Shown: one piece after another, positions 1 through 8,540 of the stretch
Layout of the letters: each line of letters starts with the position of its first letter
How positions within the stretch are numbered: the stretch's first letter is position 1
NCBI RefSeq assembly: GCF_022354465.1
Contig: NZ_CP092361.1
Span: 1,302,001 to 1,366,000, forward strand
Reading direction: 5' to 3'
DNA from: Wielerella bovis
GTDB taxonomy: Bacteria; Pseudomonadota; Gammaproteobacteria; Burkholderiales; Neisseriaceae
DNA length: 64,000 nucleotides
Program-made: the position numbers and the translations under genes
The notes under the pieces: generated by a model
The model's database searches: none
Told to the model about the DNA's origin: nothing
Seen by the model: only the letters and a program-made list of their open reading frames with translations

Positions 1-1
1 A

Positions 2-241
2 ATCAATCGTTTCAGGCTGCCTGTTTGGGCTTTGACAGCGCCTTTGGGTATTTGGGCAGCAATCATGTTGCAATCATTTGATGTTGTATTGATTTGGTGG
101 CAAATAGCAGCGTTTATGGTGATTGTGCGAGTTTGTACTTATTTGCGCTTGGGGGTAAACTCGGTTACGGTGGCATTGGCAACGTATTTATTAGTACTTT
201 TTTTGTGGACAACAATTACCTCTAACTACATGGGATATTGA
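2..241 (+). CDS. C-terminal end of a membrane protein (5' partial)
   Basis: The frame is open from the window's left edge to TGA at 239-241, so this is the 3' end of a longer gene. An internal TTG at 32 could pose as a start but the frame continues upstream of it. The visible ~79 residues are almost wholly hydrophobic and make about three membrane segments separated by short Arg-containing turns. An uptake sequence lies in frame at the edge and encodes a Phe-Arg-Leu-Pro stretch. I do not recognise the family; the cell location is the inner membrane by inference. Confidence 0.55.
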   Translation: MNRFRLPVWALTAPLGIWAAIMLQSFDVVLIWWQIAAFMVIVRVCTYLRLGVNSVTVALATYLLVLFLWTTITSNYMGY

Positions 242-260
242 CCATTCAAAAAGATTATTT

Positions 261-292
261 TTCAGGCTGCCTGCAAATTTAGGCAGTCTGAA
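261..292. terminator. Inverted uptake-sequence pair, probable terminator
   Basis: TTCAGGCTGCCT and a near-exact inverted copy (AGGCAGTCTGAA) are separated by eight bases, 20 bp after the preceding stop. This is the arrangement used as a Rho-independent terminator throughout the window. Confidence 0.55.
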
Positions 293-334
293 TTAAGTTT
301 TGTAAAGGTTTCCGCTATTCAGTTTTTGTAGAAA

Positions 335-438
335 ATATAGCCATTTAAAATAAAAATAATACAGCGTTACCAGCCTCCTGATATGTGATTTACAACTGCG
401 ACCATTGTTGTCTCATCTTAAATTTCTATTTTTAACAC
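335..438. repeat. Degenerate Correia-like element in the 242-684 intergenic gap
   Basis: It starts ATATAGCCATTTAAAATAAA and contains AATACAGCGTTACCAGCCTCC, the interior of the intact Correia-like copies elsewhere in the window; the far arm (AAATTTCTATTTTTAAC) is diverged. The rest of the 443-bp gap holds a lone uptake sequence at about 472-483 and an AT-rich stretch before lrp; I see no gene. Confidence 0.5.
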
Positions 439-684
439 CCATCTATTGCAGTTATGCCACAATTTTTCCTTTCAGGCTGCCTAAAATGATAAAAATCTCC
501 GTTAATGACTATATAAGAATGTATTTTTTTACACAACAATTTGACTAGCGTTAAATTTCAATAAAATAACCTTTTGCAGACTATTGTGCTTTAAAGTGAG
601 CTAGATTATGATAATAATATGGCTAGCTAAACTTTGCGCGTTTAGCCACCCTATCCAATATGACTCATTTATAAAGGAATCGTT

Positions 685-1164
685 ATGCAATCAACCGTTG
701 TTTTAGATAAAACAGACCTAAAAATCTTGCAAGTATTGCAAGAAAATGGACGTTTGAGCAATGTGGAATTATCCGAACGCGTGGCATTATCCCCCTCCCC
801 TTGCTTGCGCCGCTTAAAACAGCTAGAAGACAGCGGTGTGATTCGTCAATATGCAGCCTTATTGTCGCCAACTGCATTAAATTTAGGTTTACAAGTCATC
901 ATCCGTGTAACCACCGATAAATCAGTTGAAGCTCGCGCCGAATTTGCCGAAGCCGTGCAATCGTGGCAAGAAGTTTTAAGCTGTTTCGCACTAACAGGTG
1001 AAGCAGATTATTTATTACATGCGTTTTTCACTGATATGAACGCATTTTCTCATTTCATTATGAACGTCTTGTTATCACACAATGGCGTAGTGGATGCCAA
1101 ATCTAGTTTTGTATTAAAAGAAGTGAAAAGCACCACTTCCCTACCCTTAACACATTTAGGCTAA
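685..1164 (+). CDS. lrp: Lrp/AsnC-family transcriptional regulator
   Basis: At 159 residues this is a full-length Lrp/AsnC protein. Residues ~8-60 form the winged helix-turn-helix (LSNVELSERVALSPSPCLRR is the recognition region) and residues ~70-145 the RAM ligand-binding and oligomerisation domain. The family senses amino acids such as leucine and methionine and controls amino-acid metabolism globally. AAAGGA lies 6 bases before the ATG. It is a single-gene unit: a 443-bp gap precedes it and a hairpin follows. Family assignment is firm; which Lrp paralogue it is cannot be told from the sequence alone. Confidence 0.9.
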   Translation: MQSTVVLDKTDLKILQVLQENGRLSNVELSERVALSPSPCLRRLKQLEDSGVIRQYAALLSPTALNLGLQVIIRVTTDKSVEARAEFAEAVQSWQEVLSCFALTGEADYLLHAFFTDMNAFSHFIMNVLLSHNGVVDAKSSFVLKEVKSTTSLPLTHLG

Positions 1165-1175
1165 TCATGATTCAT

Positions 1176-1217
1176 AACCGTAAATCGTTCTCGTTTTACG
1201 GTTGCCTTTATTTTATC
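1176..1217 (+). terminator. Rho-independent terminator after lrp
   Basis: AACCGTAAA and TTTACGGTT form the outer arms of a hairpin that starts 12 bases after the lrp stop and is followed by a T-rich run. Confidence 0.6.
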
Positions 1218-1345
1218 TAAGCAAATTACGCGTGGTTAATTTTTATTCATCTATCCTTTTCAGGCTGCCTGAAACTTCTATTTTGCGGTATACTTCGCGC
1301 CCCACGCACATCTTATCTATGAAAATATTAAGAGAATAATAAATT

Positions 1346-2614
1346 ATGAGTGAACAAGAAAAAAATTGCTCGTTTTGTGGTAAAACAGAGCAAGAAGTCA
1401 ATCATTTAATTGAAGGCGAAAGCGATGTCTTCATCTGCAACGAATGCGTAGCAGCTTGCGGTTCACTACTGGTTGCCAACACCACCACAAACAGTCAAGA
1501 CAATAAAACTGTTGATTTTGATGCAAGCTCTCCTCTACCCACACCAGCCGAGTTGGTTGCACAATTAAACGACCACGTGATTGGTCAAGAACAAGCCAAA
1601 AAATCCCTTGCTGTCGCCGTGTACAATCACTACAAACGCTTACGCCAGCCCAATCAAGCGGATAACGTAGAATTATCCAAATCCAATATTTTGCTGATTG
1701 GCCCGACTGGTTCAGGCAAAACTTTATTGGCACAATCGTTGGCGCGTAAATTGAACGTGCCATTTGCCATGGCAGATGCCACCACTTTAACCGAAGCGGG
1801 TTATGTCGGCGAAGATGTGGAAAACATCATCACTAAATTGTTAGGCAAATGCGAATTTGATGTGGAAAAAGCTCAACGCGGCATTGTGTACATTGACGAA
1901 ATTGACAAAATTTCACGCAAATCCGACAACCCGTCCATCACGCGCGATGTATCAGGCGAAGGCGTGCAACAAGCCTTGTTGAAATTGATTGAAGGCACCA
2001 TCGCCAGCGTGCCACCACAAGGCGGTCGTCGCAATCCTAATCAGCAATTTATTGACGTGGACACCACCAATATTTTGTTTATTTGTGGCGGCGCATTTGC
2101 AGGATTGGAAAAAGTCATTCGCCAACGCACCGAAAAAGGCGGCATTGGTTTTGGCGCACAGGTTCACAGCAAAGACGATGATGCCAACATTACCGAATTA
2201 TTTGCCACCGTTGAGCCCGAAGATTTGATTAAATTCGGCTTAATCCCTGAATTGATTGGTCGTTTACCTGTCATTTCTACTTTGGCAGAATTAGATGAAG
2301 CCGCGTTAGTCAATATTCTGACCGAACCGAAAAACGCGCTGGTCAAACAATATCAAGCCTTGTTTGCAATGGAAGACACCGAATTATCATTTGACGATGA
2401 CGCGCTAACAGCGATTGCAAAATTGGCGATGGTACGCAAAACAGGCGCACGCGGTTTGCGTTCTATTGTGGAACGCGCATTGTTGGAAATCATGTATTTG
2501 TTGCCCGATTTGAAAGAAGTGAAAAAAGTTGTGGTTACACGCGATGTGATTGAAAACAATCAGACACCAACTTTGCTCAAAGCCGATGGCAGCGTATTTG
2601 AATTGAATAAATAA
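1346..2614 (+). CDS. clpX: ATP-dependent Clp protease ATP-binding subunit ClpX
   Basis: ClpX is the AAA+ unfoldase that feeds substrates to ClpP. The 422 residues match the usual length. An N-terminal C4 zinc finger (Cys8, Cys11, Cys31, Cys34) recognises substrates and adaptors; Walker A GPTGSGKT is at 119-126, Walker B ends VYIDEIDK, and the [14 protein letters not shown] stretch is typical of ClpX. clpP is not adjacent, so the subunits would be made from separate loci. GAGAATAAT precedes the ATG. A TATACT -10-like hexamer sits at ~1290 within a gap that also carries an uptake sequence. Confidence 0.97.
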   Translation: MSEQEKNCSFCGKTEQEVNHLIEGESDVFICNECVAACGSLLVANTTTNSQDNKTVDFDASSPLPTPAELVAQLNDHVIGQEQAKKSLAVAVYNHYKRLRQPNQADNVELSKSNILLIGPTGSGKTLLAQSLARKLNVPFAMADATTLTEAGYVGEDVENIITKLLGKCEFDVEKAQRGIVYIDEIDKISRKSDNPSITRDVSGEGVQQALLKLIEGTIASVPPQGGRRNPNQQFIDVDTTNILFICGGAFAGLEKVIRQRTEKGGIGFGAQVHSKDDDANITELFATVEPEDLIKFGLIPELIGRLPVISTLAELDEAALVNILTEPKNALVKQYQALFAMEDTELSFDDDALTAIAKLAMVRKTGARGLRSIVERALLEIMYLLPDLKEVKKVVVTRDVIENNQTPTLLKADGSVFELNK

Positions 2615-2616
2615 TC

Positions 2617-2665
2617 AAAAAAGGCAGCCTGAAAACTGTGATTTGGTTTTCAGGCTGCCTTTTTT
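2617..2665. terminator. Bidirectional uptake-sequence terminator between clpX and xthA
   Basis: AAAAAAGGCAGCCTGAAAAC and its complement GTTTTCAGGCTGCCTTTTTT flank an 11-base loop. With A- and T-runs on either side it can terminate the two convergent genes. Confidence 0.8.
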
Positions 2666-2670
2666 ATCAA

Positions 2671-3444
2671 TCAAATATCATAAGCATAATCCACCACCAA
2701 CGGCGCGTGGTCAGAAAATTTTTCTGCTTTATAAACATGTGCGGCTTGCGCTTTGGCGGCTAAATTGGGCGACACCATATGGTAATCAATCCGCCAACCA
2801 ACATCTTTTGCGTATGCCTGCCCACGATTGCTCCACCAAGTATAACCCGCCACATCTGGATACAAAGTGCGCCACATATCCACCCAACCCAATTTGGCGA
2901 TGACATTGCCAATCCATTCACGCTCTTCGGGCAAAAATCCAGAATTTTTCTGATTGCCTTTCCAATTTTTAATATCAATATTTTGATGCGCGATATTCCA
3001 GTCGCCGCACACCACCACATCGCGTCCTTCTGCCAACAAATCGCGCAACATCGGATAAAACGCGTCCATAAAACGATATTTCAATTCTTGGCGTTCAGGC
3101 GCGGAAGTGCCGCTGGGCAAATACAAAGAAATCACGCTCAATCGTCCAAAATCGGCACGGACAAATCGTCCTTCGCGGTCAAATTCTGCCACGCCCATGC
3201 CGATTTGGACGTTATCTGGCGTGCGTTTGCTGTAAATCGCTACGCCGCTGTAACCGCGTTTTTCCGCACAATGCCACACGCCATGCATGCCGTGCGGATT
3301 TTGCATATCCGCCGACAAATCCGCTTCTTGCGCTTTTAATTCTTGCACGCAGACAATATCTGCGCCCGATTGCGCCATATATTCCAAAAATCCTTTTTTA
3401 TACGCCGAACGAATGCCATTGACGTTGGCAGAGATAATTCGCAT
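2671..3444 (-). CDS. xthA: Exodeoxyribonuclease III / AP endonuclease
   Basis: A 257-residue ExoIII-type nuclease for base-excision repair, cutting at abasic sites and trimming 3' ends. Family motifs are in order: N-terminal MRIISANVNGIRSA with Asn7, VQELK with the metal-binding Glu35, CGDWNIAH with the Asp-Asn pair at mid-protein, WRIDYHMVSP, and the C-terminal SDHAPLV with the catalytic His. Neisseria species carry two such enzymes (a 3'-5' exonuclease type and an AP-endonuclease type); I cannot separate them here with confidence. Convergent with clpX across a shared terminator. Confidence 0.93.
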   Translation of the reverse strand: MRIISANVNGIRSAYKKGFLEYMAQSGADIVCVQELKAQEADLSADMQNPHGMHGVWHCAEKRGYSGVAIYSKRTPDNVQIGMGVAEFDREGRFVRADFGRLSVISLYLPSGTSAPERQELKYRFMDAFYPMLRDLLAEGRDVVVCGDWNIAHQNIDIKNWKGNQKNSGFLPEEREWIGNVIAKLGWVDMWRTLYPDVAGYTWWSNRGQAYAKDVGWRIDYHMVSPNLAAKAQAAHVYKAEKFSDHAPLVVDYAYDI

Positions 3445-3823
3445 AAAGATAAACCTTGTGTATTAAATCGCGATATTTTATCGGTTTTCAGGCTGCCTGA
3501 AAATTTGTGGCGATTGATTTTATTAAGCGATACGGTTTAACAAGCATGAAATCTTTGCTAAACCCAAATGTTAGGTTTGATTCTTGAATCCAATATTTCT
3601 CTTATCGAACAAATATTTATTTTTATTTTAAAAAACTATATTTACAAATTGTCGAATACAAGTATCTAACCTACGATTTTTTCAGGCAGCCTGAATAGGT
3701 TTTGTAAAGGTTTCAGCCTGAAAATCACATTTTCCGTGTAAAATAAAGTTTTCAGGCTGCCTTTTAATCATCTAAAATAAATAAGCAGCCTGAAAACATT
3801 TTGTAACCGCCCGAAAGTTTGCT
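3445..3823. other. Intergenic region with uptake sequences and repeat scraps
   Basis: No gene is visible. It holds an uptake sequence near 3487-3499; a stretch at ~3550-3675 (TTTGATTCTTGAATCCAA ... AATACAAGTATC) that is weakly repeated at 21370-21480; a solo TTTTGTAAAGGTTTC end at ~3702-3716 matching the termini of the GAAACC miniature element; and an inverted uptake pair at 3749-3798 just ahead of the next gene. Confidence 0.6.
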
Positions 3824-5353
3824 ATGTCTGAACCTCTATTTCACACCGATTGCCCCAGTTGTGGCGCACCCGTACATGTTCATTCTGCTACCGCTGTAAC
3901 CGTTGTATGCAGTTATTGCAACAGTATGCTGGTGCGCGAAGACAATAGTCTGACCGATACTGGGCGCGATTCCGCTTTACTCAACGATTTCAGTCCCCTG
4001 CAAATCGGCACAATGGGCAAATTTGCCGCGCAAAATTTCAGCATTGTCGGACGTTTGCAAGCCAAATACGATGTAGGCGTGTGGAATGAATGGTACGTTA
4101 AATTTGACGATGGTTCAGATGGTTGGTTATCCGAAGCAGGCGATATTCACGTTTTGGTCAAACAAATTCCTACGCCACCGAATACGCCTGAATTTAATCA
4201 AATTATTGCAGGCGAAACCACTTTTGATTTTAGCAAACGATTTTTTGCCAGCGATGTACGCGAAATTGTGTTAGAACAAGCTGCGGCACAAGGCGAATTA
4301 CCTTTCAGGCTGCCTGAAAAATATACCAATCGTGTAGCAGATTGGCGGTGTGAAAGTGCTTTTTTAACATTGGATTATGCGACAACGCCGCCACTCGCTT
4401 TTCTCGGCAAAACAGTGCAACTGGCAGAATTATCGCTACAAAATACACGCGATGAAGCCCAAATCCGACAAAGTGCAGGCAGCCTGAAAGGTACGCGACA
4501 CAGTGAAAATTGCCCAAGTTGTGGTTCGCCTGTTCATTGGATTACAGGTGCAACACAAACTGTCATTTGTCCCAGTTGCAGCAGCGATTTAGACACCAGC
4601 GGCAATACTGCTAAATTGATTGAAGCCAATGCCATGCGTCATGCGCAACAGCAGGCACTCACGTTGCCATTGGGTAAACAAGGTAAGATTAACGGCCGGC
4701 TGTACATGGTCGTTGGCGCGGTTCGTAAAGAAGAGATTTCTTCGTTAGATGCACGCCGTTTGCTCAATAATGAAAGCGGTGCGGAATATGGTATTTTGCC
4801 AGAAGGCTGGTGGGTGGAATATTTGCTGTATTCGCCACGACATGGTTTTAAATGGTTGGTGGAAACGCCTGAAGATGGTTGGAGCGTATCTGAAACATTG
4901 ACCGATTTCCCACGATTAAACCAATATGGCGAACCGCAAGGTAGTCCAATGTTATATAGCTACGGTGGACGTGTGAGTTATGCCGCAGGTGCATTTTATT
5001 GGCATATTCGTGCTGGCGATGTCAATGTTTATCAAGATTATCAGCAAGGCAGTGGGAAGTTATGCAAGGAAATTTCACGCGAAGAATTGGCTTGGAGCAA
5101 AAGCACGCCTGTATCATTTAACCAAATCGCCACTTGGTTTAATTTAGATATTAAAGCTAATGCACCGAAATACAATGTCAAAATGACTCCCGACCCTGTA
5201 TCCCCACAAATGGTTTGGTTGATGATAATTGTATTTGTTATAGTAAACCTACCCGCTTGGATAATGATGGGTGGTGATGATTTATTTTTCTCATTAATCA
5301 TTTCTTGCATCATTATCAATATATTATGGAAAGGTGGTAATTCGTCAGATTAG
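3824..5353 (+). CDS. DUF4178-type protein with two zinc ribbons and a C-terminal membrane segment
   Basis: A 509-residue protein with two similar halves. Each opens with a zinc ribbon: CPSCGAP...CSYCNS at ~10-35 and CPSCGSP...CPSCSS at ~229-252. Each ribbon is followed by a beta-rich segment of DUF4178 type (G..G.L.AKYDVGVWNEWYVKF and GKINGRLYMVVGAVR). A hydrophobic stretch near the end (~465-500) should anchor it in the membrane, placing the bulk in the cytoplasm. Two in-frame uptake sequences encode FRLPEK and AGSLKG. Function is unknown; in other bacteria such genes sit with membrane-maintenance genes, but no such partner is adjacent here. Confidence 0.7.
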   Translation: MSEPLFHTDCPSCGAPVHVHSATAVTVVCSYCNSMLVREDNSLTDTGRDSALLNDFSPLQIGTMGKFAAQNFSIVGRLQAKYDVGVWNEWYVKFDDGSDGWLSEAGDIHVLVKQIPTPPNTPEFNQIIAGETTFDFSKRFFASDVREIVLEQAAAQGELPFRLPEKYTNRVADWRCESAFLTLDYATTPPLAFLGKTVQLAELSLQNTRDEAQIRQSAGSLKGTRHSENCPSCGSPVHWITGATQTVICPSCSSDLDTSGNTAKLIEANAMRHAQQQALTLPLGKQGKINGRLYMVVGAVRKEEISSLDARRLLNNESGAEYGILPEGWWVEYLLYSPRHGFKWLVETPEDGWSVSETLTDFPRLNQYGEPQGSPMLYSYGGRVSYAAGAFYWHIRAGDVNVYQDYQQGSGKLCKEISREELAWSKSTPVSFNQIATWFNLDIKANAPKYNVKMTPDPVSPQMVWLMIIVFVIVNLPAWIMMGGDDLFFSLIISCIIINILWKGGNSSD

Positions 5354-5449
5354 TTTAAAAAATAAAAAAATCAATAACTTGCCGAAACGAATAACTCATT
5401 ACCCATATTTACAGTATTGATTTAATAAACTTATTTTTCAGGCTAGACC

Positions 5450-5500
5450 TTTGCAAAACCTATTCAGGCAGCCTGAAAAATAGTTTTCAGGCTGCCTTAC
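5450..5500. terminator. Uptake-sequence hairpin beside a solo GAAACC-element end
   Basis: ATTCAGGCAGCCTGAAAAAT is followed by the inverted TTTTCAGGCTGCC, forming a terminator usable by both convergent genes. Directly left of it, AGACCTTTGCAAAACC matches one terminus of the miniature element seen intact at 28318, 36544 and 49914, and lies inside a split uptake sequence. Confidence 0.6.
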
Positions 5501-5509
5501 TTTATTTAA

Positions 5510-6418
5510 TTAATATACAACAGTTGGCGCACGACCTTTTTGCAAATAAATAGTTGCTTCACGCGCTGCACCACTCAAAATAACATTTTCACTATGTAAT
5601 TCTTCTCCATCATCCAATTGACGATACCGAACGGCATAAGTACCAAAATCCAAATTATCTAACACAATTTGGCTGCGCTCTTTAATAAAAAATGTACGCA
5701 AAATCTGTGGATTATCAATCGTATAAAGCTCCGCAAACACATCTGAGGTATTACGAATATTTTCCACTATTACCCTACTTGTGCCATTAATACCACGAAC
5801 TTGTTCATAGCCATCAATGTAACCTGTATTTTGTGGAAAGGGCATGCCATTAGGTGCTGCAGTTGGACGAACATAAACTGTAGGCGTCATGGTTGTTGAC
5901 GCAATCATTTGCTGATGACCTATTGACATAGATGTACCATTTGCTAATGCACCCATCATTTCAGGCTGCATTTGTGCATGATTGGCAACAGTTGTATTGG
6001 GTACTGATGTAACATCTTGTCGCTGATGAAAAGCATTCACTACTTGCCAACATAACAACGCAGTCAATACAGCGCAAAATGAAACCATACCCATCAAAAT
6101 TGCTCGTCTTTTCAATACCGAATTACCTTTCAAATCCGACATCATTGCCGATGTATTTTCACGTGCTTTGATGACCAATTGATATTCAGTTTCCGCTTCA
6201 ATTCGTTCTTGTTCCGCAATCCAACGGTCGTGTTCAGCGCGGCGTTGTGGGTCAGATAACACATCATAGGCGCGGTTGATAATTTGCATGATGCGGTGTG
6301 CATCAGGACTGGGGTTGTAATCAGGGTGATATTGTTTAGACAAACGGCGATACGCGCTGCGAATGGTTTCCGCATCAGAATCGCGTGAAATATGTAAATT
6401 ATCGTAGTGAGTACGCAT
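5510..6418 (-). CDS. Membrane-anchored J-domain protein
   Basis: Residues 1-70 are a J domain with the HPD tripeptide at 31-33, which stimulates Hsp70 ATPase activity. The glycine/phenylalanine and zinc-finger regions of true DnaJ are absent. A single membrane segment at ~106-128 follows (ILMGMVSFCAVLTALLCWQV), so the J domain is cytoplasmic and the C-terminal ~170 residues are predicted to be outside. The start ATG overlaps the rnhA stop (TAATG), so the two are translationally coupled. The partner chaperone and substrate are unknown. The class is clear; the exact function is not. Confidence 0.8.
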   Translation of the reverse strand: MRTHYDNLHISRDSDAETIRSAYRRLSKQYHPDYNPSPDAHRIMQIINRAYDVLSDPQRRAEHDRWIAEQERIEAETEYQLVIKARENTSAMMSDLKGNSVLKRRAILMGMVSFCAVLTALLCWQVVNAFHQRQDVTSVPNTTVANHAQMQPEMMGALANGTSMSIGHQQMIASTTMTPTVYVRPTAAPNGMPFPQNTGYIDGYEQVRGINGTSRVIVENIRNTSDVFAELYTIDNPQILRTFFIKERSQIVLDNLDFGTYAVRYRQLDDGEELHSENVILSGAAREATIYLQKGRAPTVVY

Positions 6419-6864
6419 TATGATGTTGTTCCTACTGCCAAAACGCCTTGATTTGCCAAAGCATCGGCTCGTTCATTTTCAGGGTGTCCCGTGTGTCCAC
6501 GCACCCACGTCCATTGAATATTGTGTTGCGCCGCTAATGCGTCCAACTTTCTCCACAAATCTTCATTTTTTACAGGCTTTTTAGCGGCGGTTTTCCAACC
6601 ATTTTTTTTCCAGCCATGTATCCAATTTTCCATGCCATTTTTCACATATTGTGAGTCGGTACAAATAACCACATCGCAGGCACGTTTCAAGCAAGTCAAT
6701 CCTTCAATAATCGCAGTCAATTCCATGCGATTGTTGGTTGTATCCGCTTCGCCACCAAAAAGTTCTTTTTCATGTGTACCATAACGCAAAACTGCACCCC
6801 AGCCACCCACCCCTGGATTGCCTTTGCATGCGCCGTCAGTATACAAATAAACGGTTTTTTCCAT
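6418..6864 (-). CDS. rnhA: Ribonuclease HI
   Basis: RNase HI degrades the RNA strand of RNA-DNA hybrids. The start was set at the ATG at 6864, giving 148 residues beginning [18 protein letters not shown]; upstream in-frame codons to 6930 look non-coding and GGGGAA precedes this ATG. The active-site carboxylates are visible: Asp10 (YTDG), Glu48 region (RMELTA), Asp70 region (CTDSQYV) and the late Asp in NERADALAN, with the His of RGHTGHPEN. It is first in a two-gene unit with the J-domain gene. Confidence 0.95.
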   Translation of the reverse strand: MEKTVYLYTDGACKGNPGVGGWGAVLRYGTHEKELFGGEADTTNNRMELTAIIEGLTCLKRACDVVICTDSQYVKNGMENWIHGWKKNGWKTAAKKPVKNEDLWRKLDALAAQHNIQWTWVRGHTGHPENERADALANQGVLAVGTTS

Positions 6865-6987
6865 TGCGATTCCCCAGCAAAGAGTGTTAAAAGTAGCCAA
6901 AATCAGGTAAACTTCGCACCGCGCTACCAAGCTGCACTCGCAGCCTGAAAATACAGCGTATATTTTACACGATGCGTCTCTTTTTTA

Positions 6988-7236
6988 TCAGCGTTTATCG
7001 CGGAAAAATTCTTCTACCGCTTCGTGAAATAAATCAGCGTAAACACCATTGGAATAATTCAATTCTGCCACTTCATCTTCAAAGGCAGCCTGAACCGATT
7101 CCACCACCGTTTCCGCCAAATCTTGCGGAAGCGCACGCAAAAAACCTTGTAGCGCAACCGCCAACACACGATTTTGCATACGCAACACATCATTGGATTC
7201 TTCCAAATAATCCAAGCGTTGTTCCAAATTTTCCAT
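6988..7236 (-). CDS. Small conserved-looking protein with N-terminal coiled coil
   Basis: An 82-residue acidic protein. Residues 1-30 have a heptad pattern (LEQRLDYLEESNDVLRMQNR) typical of a short coiled coil, followed by an amphipathic C-terminal helix region rich in Glu. No signal peptide or membrane segment, so cytoplasmic. An in-frame uptake sequence encodes VQAAF. GGAAAGG lies before the ATG. It is divergent from the 7305 gene with a 68-bp shared upstream region. I do not recognise a named family. Confidence 0.6.
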   Translation of the reverse strand: MENLEQRLDYLEESNDVLRMQNRVLAVALQGFLRALPQDLAETVVESVQAAFEDEVAELNYSNGVYADLFHEAVEEFFRDKR

Positions 7237-7304
7237 GCTGACAGCCTTTCCTGTTAAAAAGGCAATATTGTAGCAAAAACCACCTTAATACGGACACCTA
7301 AATA

Positions 7305-8198
7305 ATGACCCAATTTGATACCCATAGCTCATCTACCATGATTTTTACATTGGAAGATGACCCCGTTGAAACACCAACTCAACCCATTGAAACGCCTTCC
7401 GATAATCTCATTGATTTACCCAATGAAATCCAAAACAATGAAGAAACAGAAACCGATTGGGAACGCAGCCTGAAAGAACTTCGCAACCGCAAACAACAAG
7501 AAAGCGAAGAAACTTTTGAAGACAATCTATCCAACATAAGCGATATTACTATTGCACCAGCAACCATTCCTGCTGTTACAGAACCCTTAATCACAAGCAC
7601 AGAATATGCCAAACCAGAACCACAAATTCAACCAGAACCCATGAGTTTTGGTGACCACGAGTTAGACGCCGCCTATCGTGAATTTTTACGTCAAGCCGAA
7701 GCCGAACACAATGCTAGCGAAAGCATTGTAGAAGAGGAAATTGATGTTTTAATACAAGAAGATTGGCTCAATGCGCAAAGTGCTTTGCAAAGCGAATACA
7801 TGCGTAAAAATGCTACACTCAACGAAACCATTGTAATGGAAAATGTTGAACATGAAAGCGATTTGGTTTCAGGCAGCCTGAAAACTGGCAGTACCACATT
7901 ACCGTCCTACGCCATTCATGTTTATGCCCTACCCGATTTGCCGTCCACTCGCCGCGTACGTGTGATTTCCGAACAAGAATTGATGCAGGGTATTCGTGAT
8001 AAATTAAAACCGCATTTAAGCAACGCTGTTGCAGGCATGGTTCGTCAAGCCTTGCAACGCAAAATGGCGATGCTCTCGTATGATTTGCAAACCATGTTAA
8101 ACGAAGAAACGCCGCATGTTGTACAAGATGTGTTAGACCACAATCTTGATGCTATTTTCCGTTCAGTTAAAAATAGTTTGCGTGAACAGAAAAAATAA
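7305..8198 (+). CDS. Acidic hypothetical protein
   Basis: A 297-residue protein without signal peptide or membrane segment. Residues 1-180 are very rich in Glu, Thr and Pro and probably disordered; residues ~200-297 (RRVRVISEQELMQGIRDKLKP onward) look folded and helical, ending in a basic tail. An uptake sequence at ~7868 encodes SGSLKTG in the linker between the two parts. A perfect long-stem terminator follows the stop. The architecture resembles an adaptor with a flexible arm, but I do not recognise the family and give no function. Confidence 0.6.
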   Translation: MTQFDTHSSSTMIFTLEDDPVETPTQPIETPSDNLIDLPNEIQNNEETETDWERSLKELRNRKQQESEETFEDNLSNISDITIAPATIPAVTEPLITSTEYAKPEPQIQPEPMSFGDHELDAAYREFLRQAEAEHNASESIVEEEIDVLIQEDWLNAQSALQSEYMRKNATLNETIVMENVEHESDLVSGSLKTGSTTLPSYAIHVYALPDLPSTRRVRVISEQELMQGIRDKLKPHLSNAVAGMVRQALQRKMAMLSYDLQTMLNEETPHVVQDVLDHNLDAIFRSVKNSLREQKK

Positions 8199-8245
8199 AC
8201 CCAAAATGCAGCCTGAAAATGGTTTTCAGGCTGCATTTTGGGTTT
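8197..8245 (+). terminator. Long-stem uptake-sequence terminator
   Basis: Perfect 23-base arms (AAACCCAAAATGCAGCCTGA... and its complement) surround a three-base loop. The left arm begins at the stop codon of the upstream gene. Confidence 0.8.
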
Positions 8246-8271
8246 ATTGCATAAAAAATAACTCAAACCTA

Positions 8272-8301
8272 TTGACACATACCCAATAATCAGCGTAAAG
8301 T
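8272..8301 (+). promoter_or_regulatory. Sigma-70 promoter for the attenuated leader
   Basis: A consensus -35 TTGACA (8272-8277) and, after 18 bases, a -10-like TAAAGT (8296-8301). The predicted start near 8308 leaves ~30 bases before the leader-peptide ATG. The preceding gene is closed off by the terminator at 8197-8245, so this promoter serves the leader and the 8541 gene only. Confidence 0.65.
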
Positions 8302-8338
8302 TACGTCATTCATTTTTATTCATATTGCGAACCTAATC

Positions 8339-8416
8339 ATGAAAAACTTTGTTTCACACGCTACTTATTACTGGTGGTACTGCCCTTCGGAGCGGTACGC
8401 TTTTTTGTGCGTGTAA
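8339..8416 (+). CDS. Trp/Tyr-rich leader peptide (25 codons)
   Basis: ATG at 8339 and TAA at 8414-8416 enclose 25 codons. Codons 10-15 read Tyr-Tyr-Trp-Trp-Tyr-Cys (8366-8383), with the tandem UGG codons at 8372-8377 placed exactly before the first arm of the attenuator hairpin. Two more Cys, one more Tyr and two Phe also occur. There is no strong Shine-Dalgarno. Tandem Trp codons in a short peptide ahead of competing hairpins are the hallmark of trp-operon leader peptides. The peptide's job would be to stall the ribosome when charged tRNA-Trp (or Tyr) is scarce. Confidence 0.75.
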   Translation: MKNFVSHATYYWWYCPSERYAFLCV

Positions 8417-8478
8417 GTTAAGCACACAAACAAAGTTCTTACCGCCCCGATAATCAACATCGTGGCGGTTTTTCTTTA
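8377..8478 (+). promoter_or_regulatory. Ribosome-mediated transcription attenuator (regions 1-4)
   Basis: Region 1 (8377-8385, GTACTGCCC) pairs with region 2 (8390-8398, GAGCGGTAC) through a UUCG tetraloop. Region 2 can instead pair with region 3 (8440-8448, TACCGCCCC; GCGGTA with TACCGC). Region 3 pairs with region 4 (8459-8469, ATCGTGGCGGT) to form a terminator followed by T-rich sequence. A ribosome stalled on the UGG UGG codons covers region 1, frees region 2 to sequester region 3 and lets transcription run on. A ribosome reaching the stop codon blocks region 2, so the terminator forms. An outer pairing AACTTTGTTT / AAACAAAGTT (8345-8354 with 8427-8436) is also possible. Confidence 0.75.
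8441..8478 (+). terminator. Attenuator terminator hairpin
   Basis: ACCGCC-C-CGAT pairs with ATCG-T-GGCGGT around a seven-base loop; one C/T mismatch interrupts the stem. TTTTTCTTT follows. It lies ~60 bases upstream of the 8541 start codon, as expected for an attenuator and not for a gene end. Confidence 0.75.
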
Positions 8479-8540
8479 TCCATAGCGTAATCGCCCGATG
8501 TTTCCCCAATATCCACACAAGATTTCACAAGGAAAACATC

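Noticed and set aside
2779-3339. 186-codon plus-strand ORF opposite xthA
   Set aside because: It is the antisense frame of a clearly conserved nuclease, with no ribosome site or recognisable domain.
3550-3675. Weak repeat shared with 21370-21480 (TTGAATCC ... GTATC)
   Set aside because: Similarity is patchy and I could not define ends or target duplications, so it is noted only as a possible relic.
8339-8416. Reading the 8339-8478 region as a stand-alone small RNA with two terminators
   Set aside because: The first hairpin is followed by a T-run (8401-8406), but those Ts are leader-peptide codons and the region-2/region-3 complementarity fits an attenuator better. A processed small RNA is not excluded.
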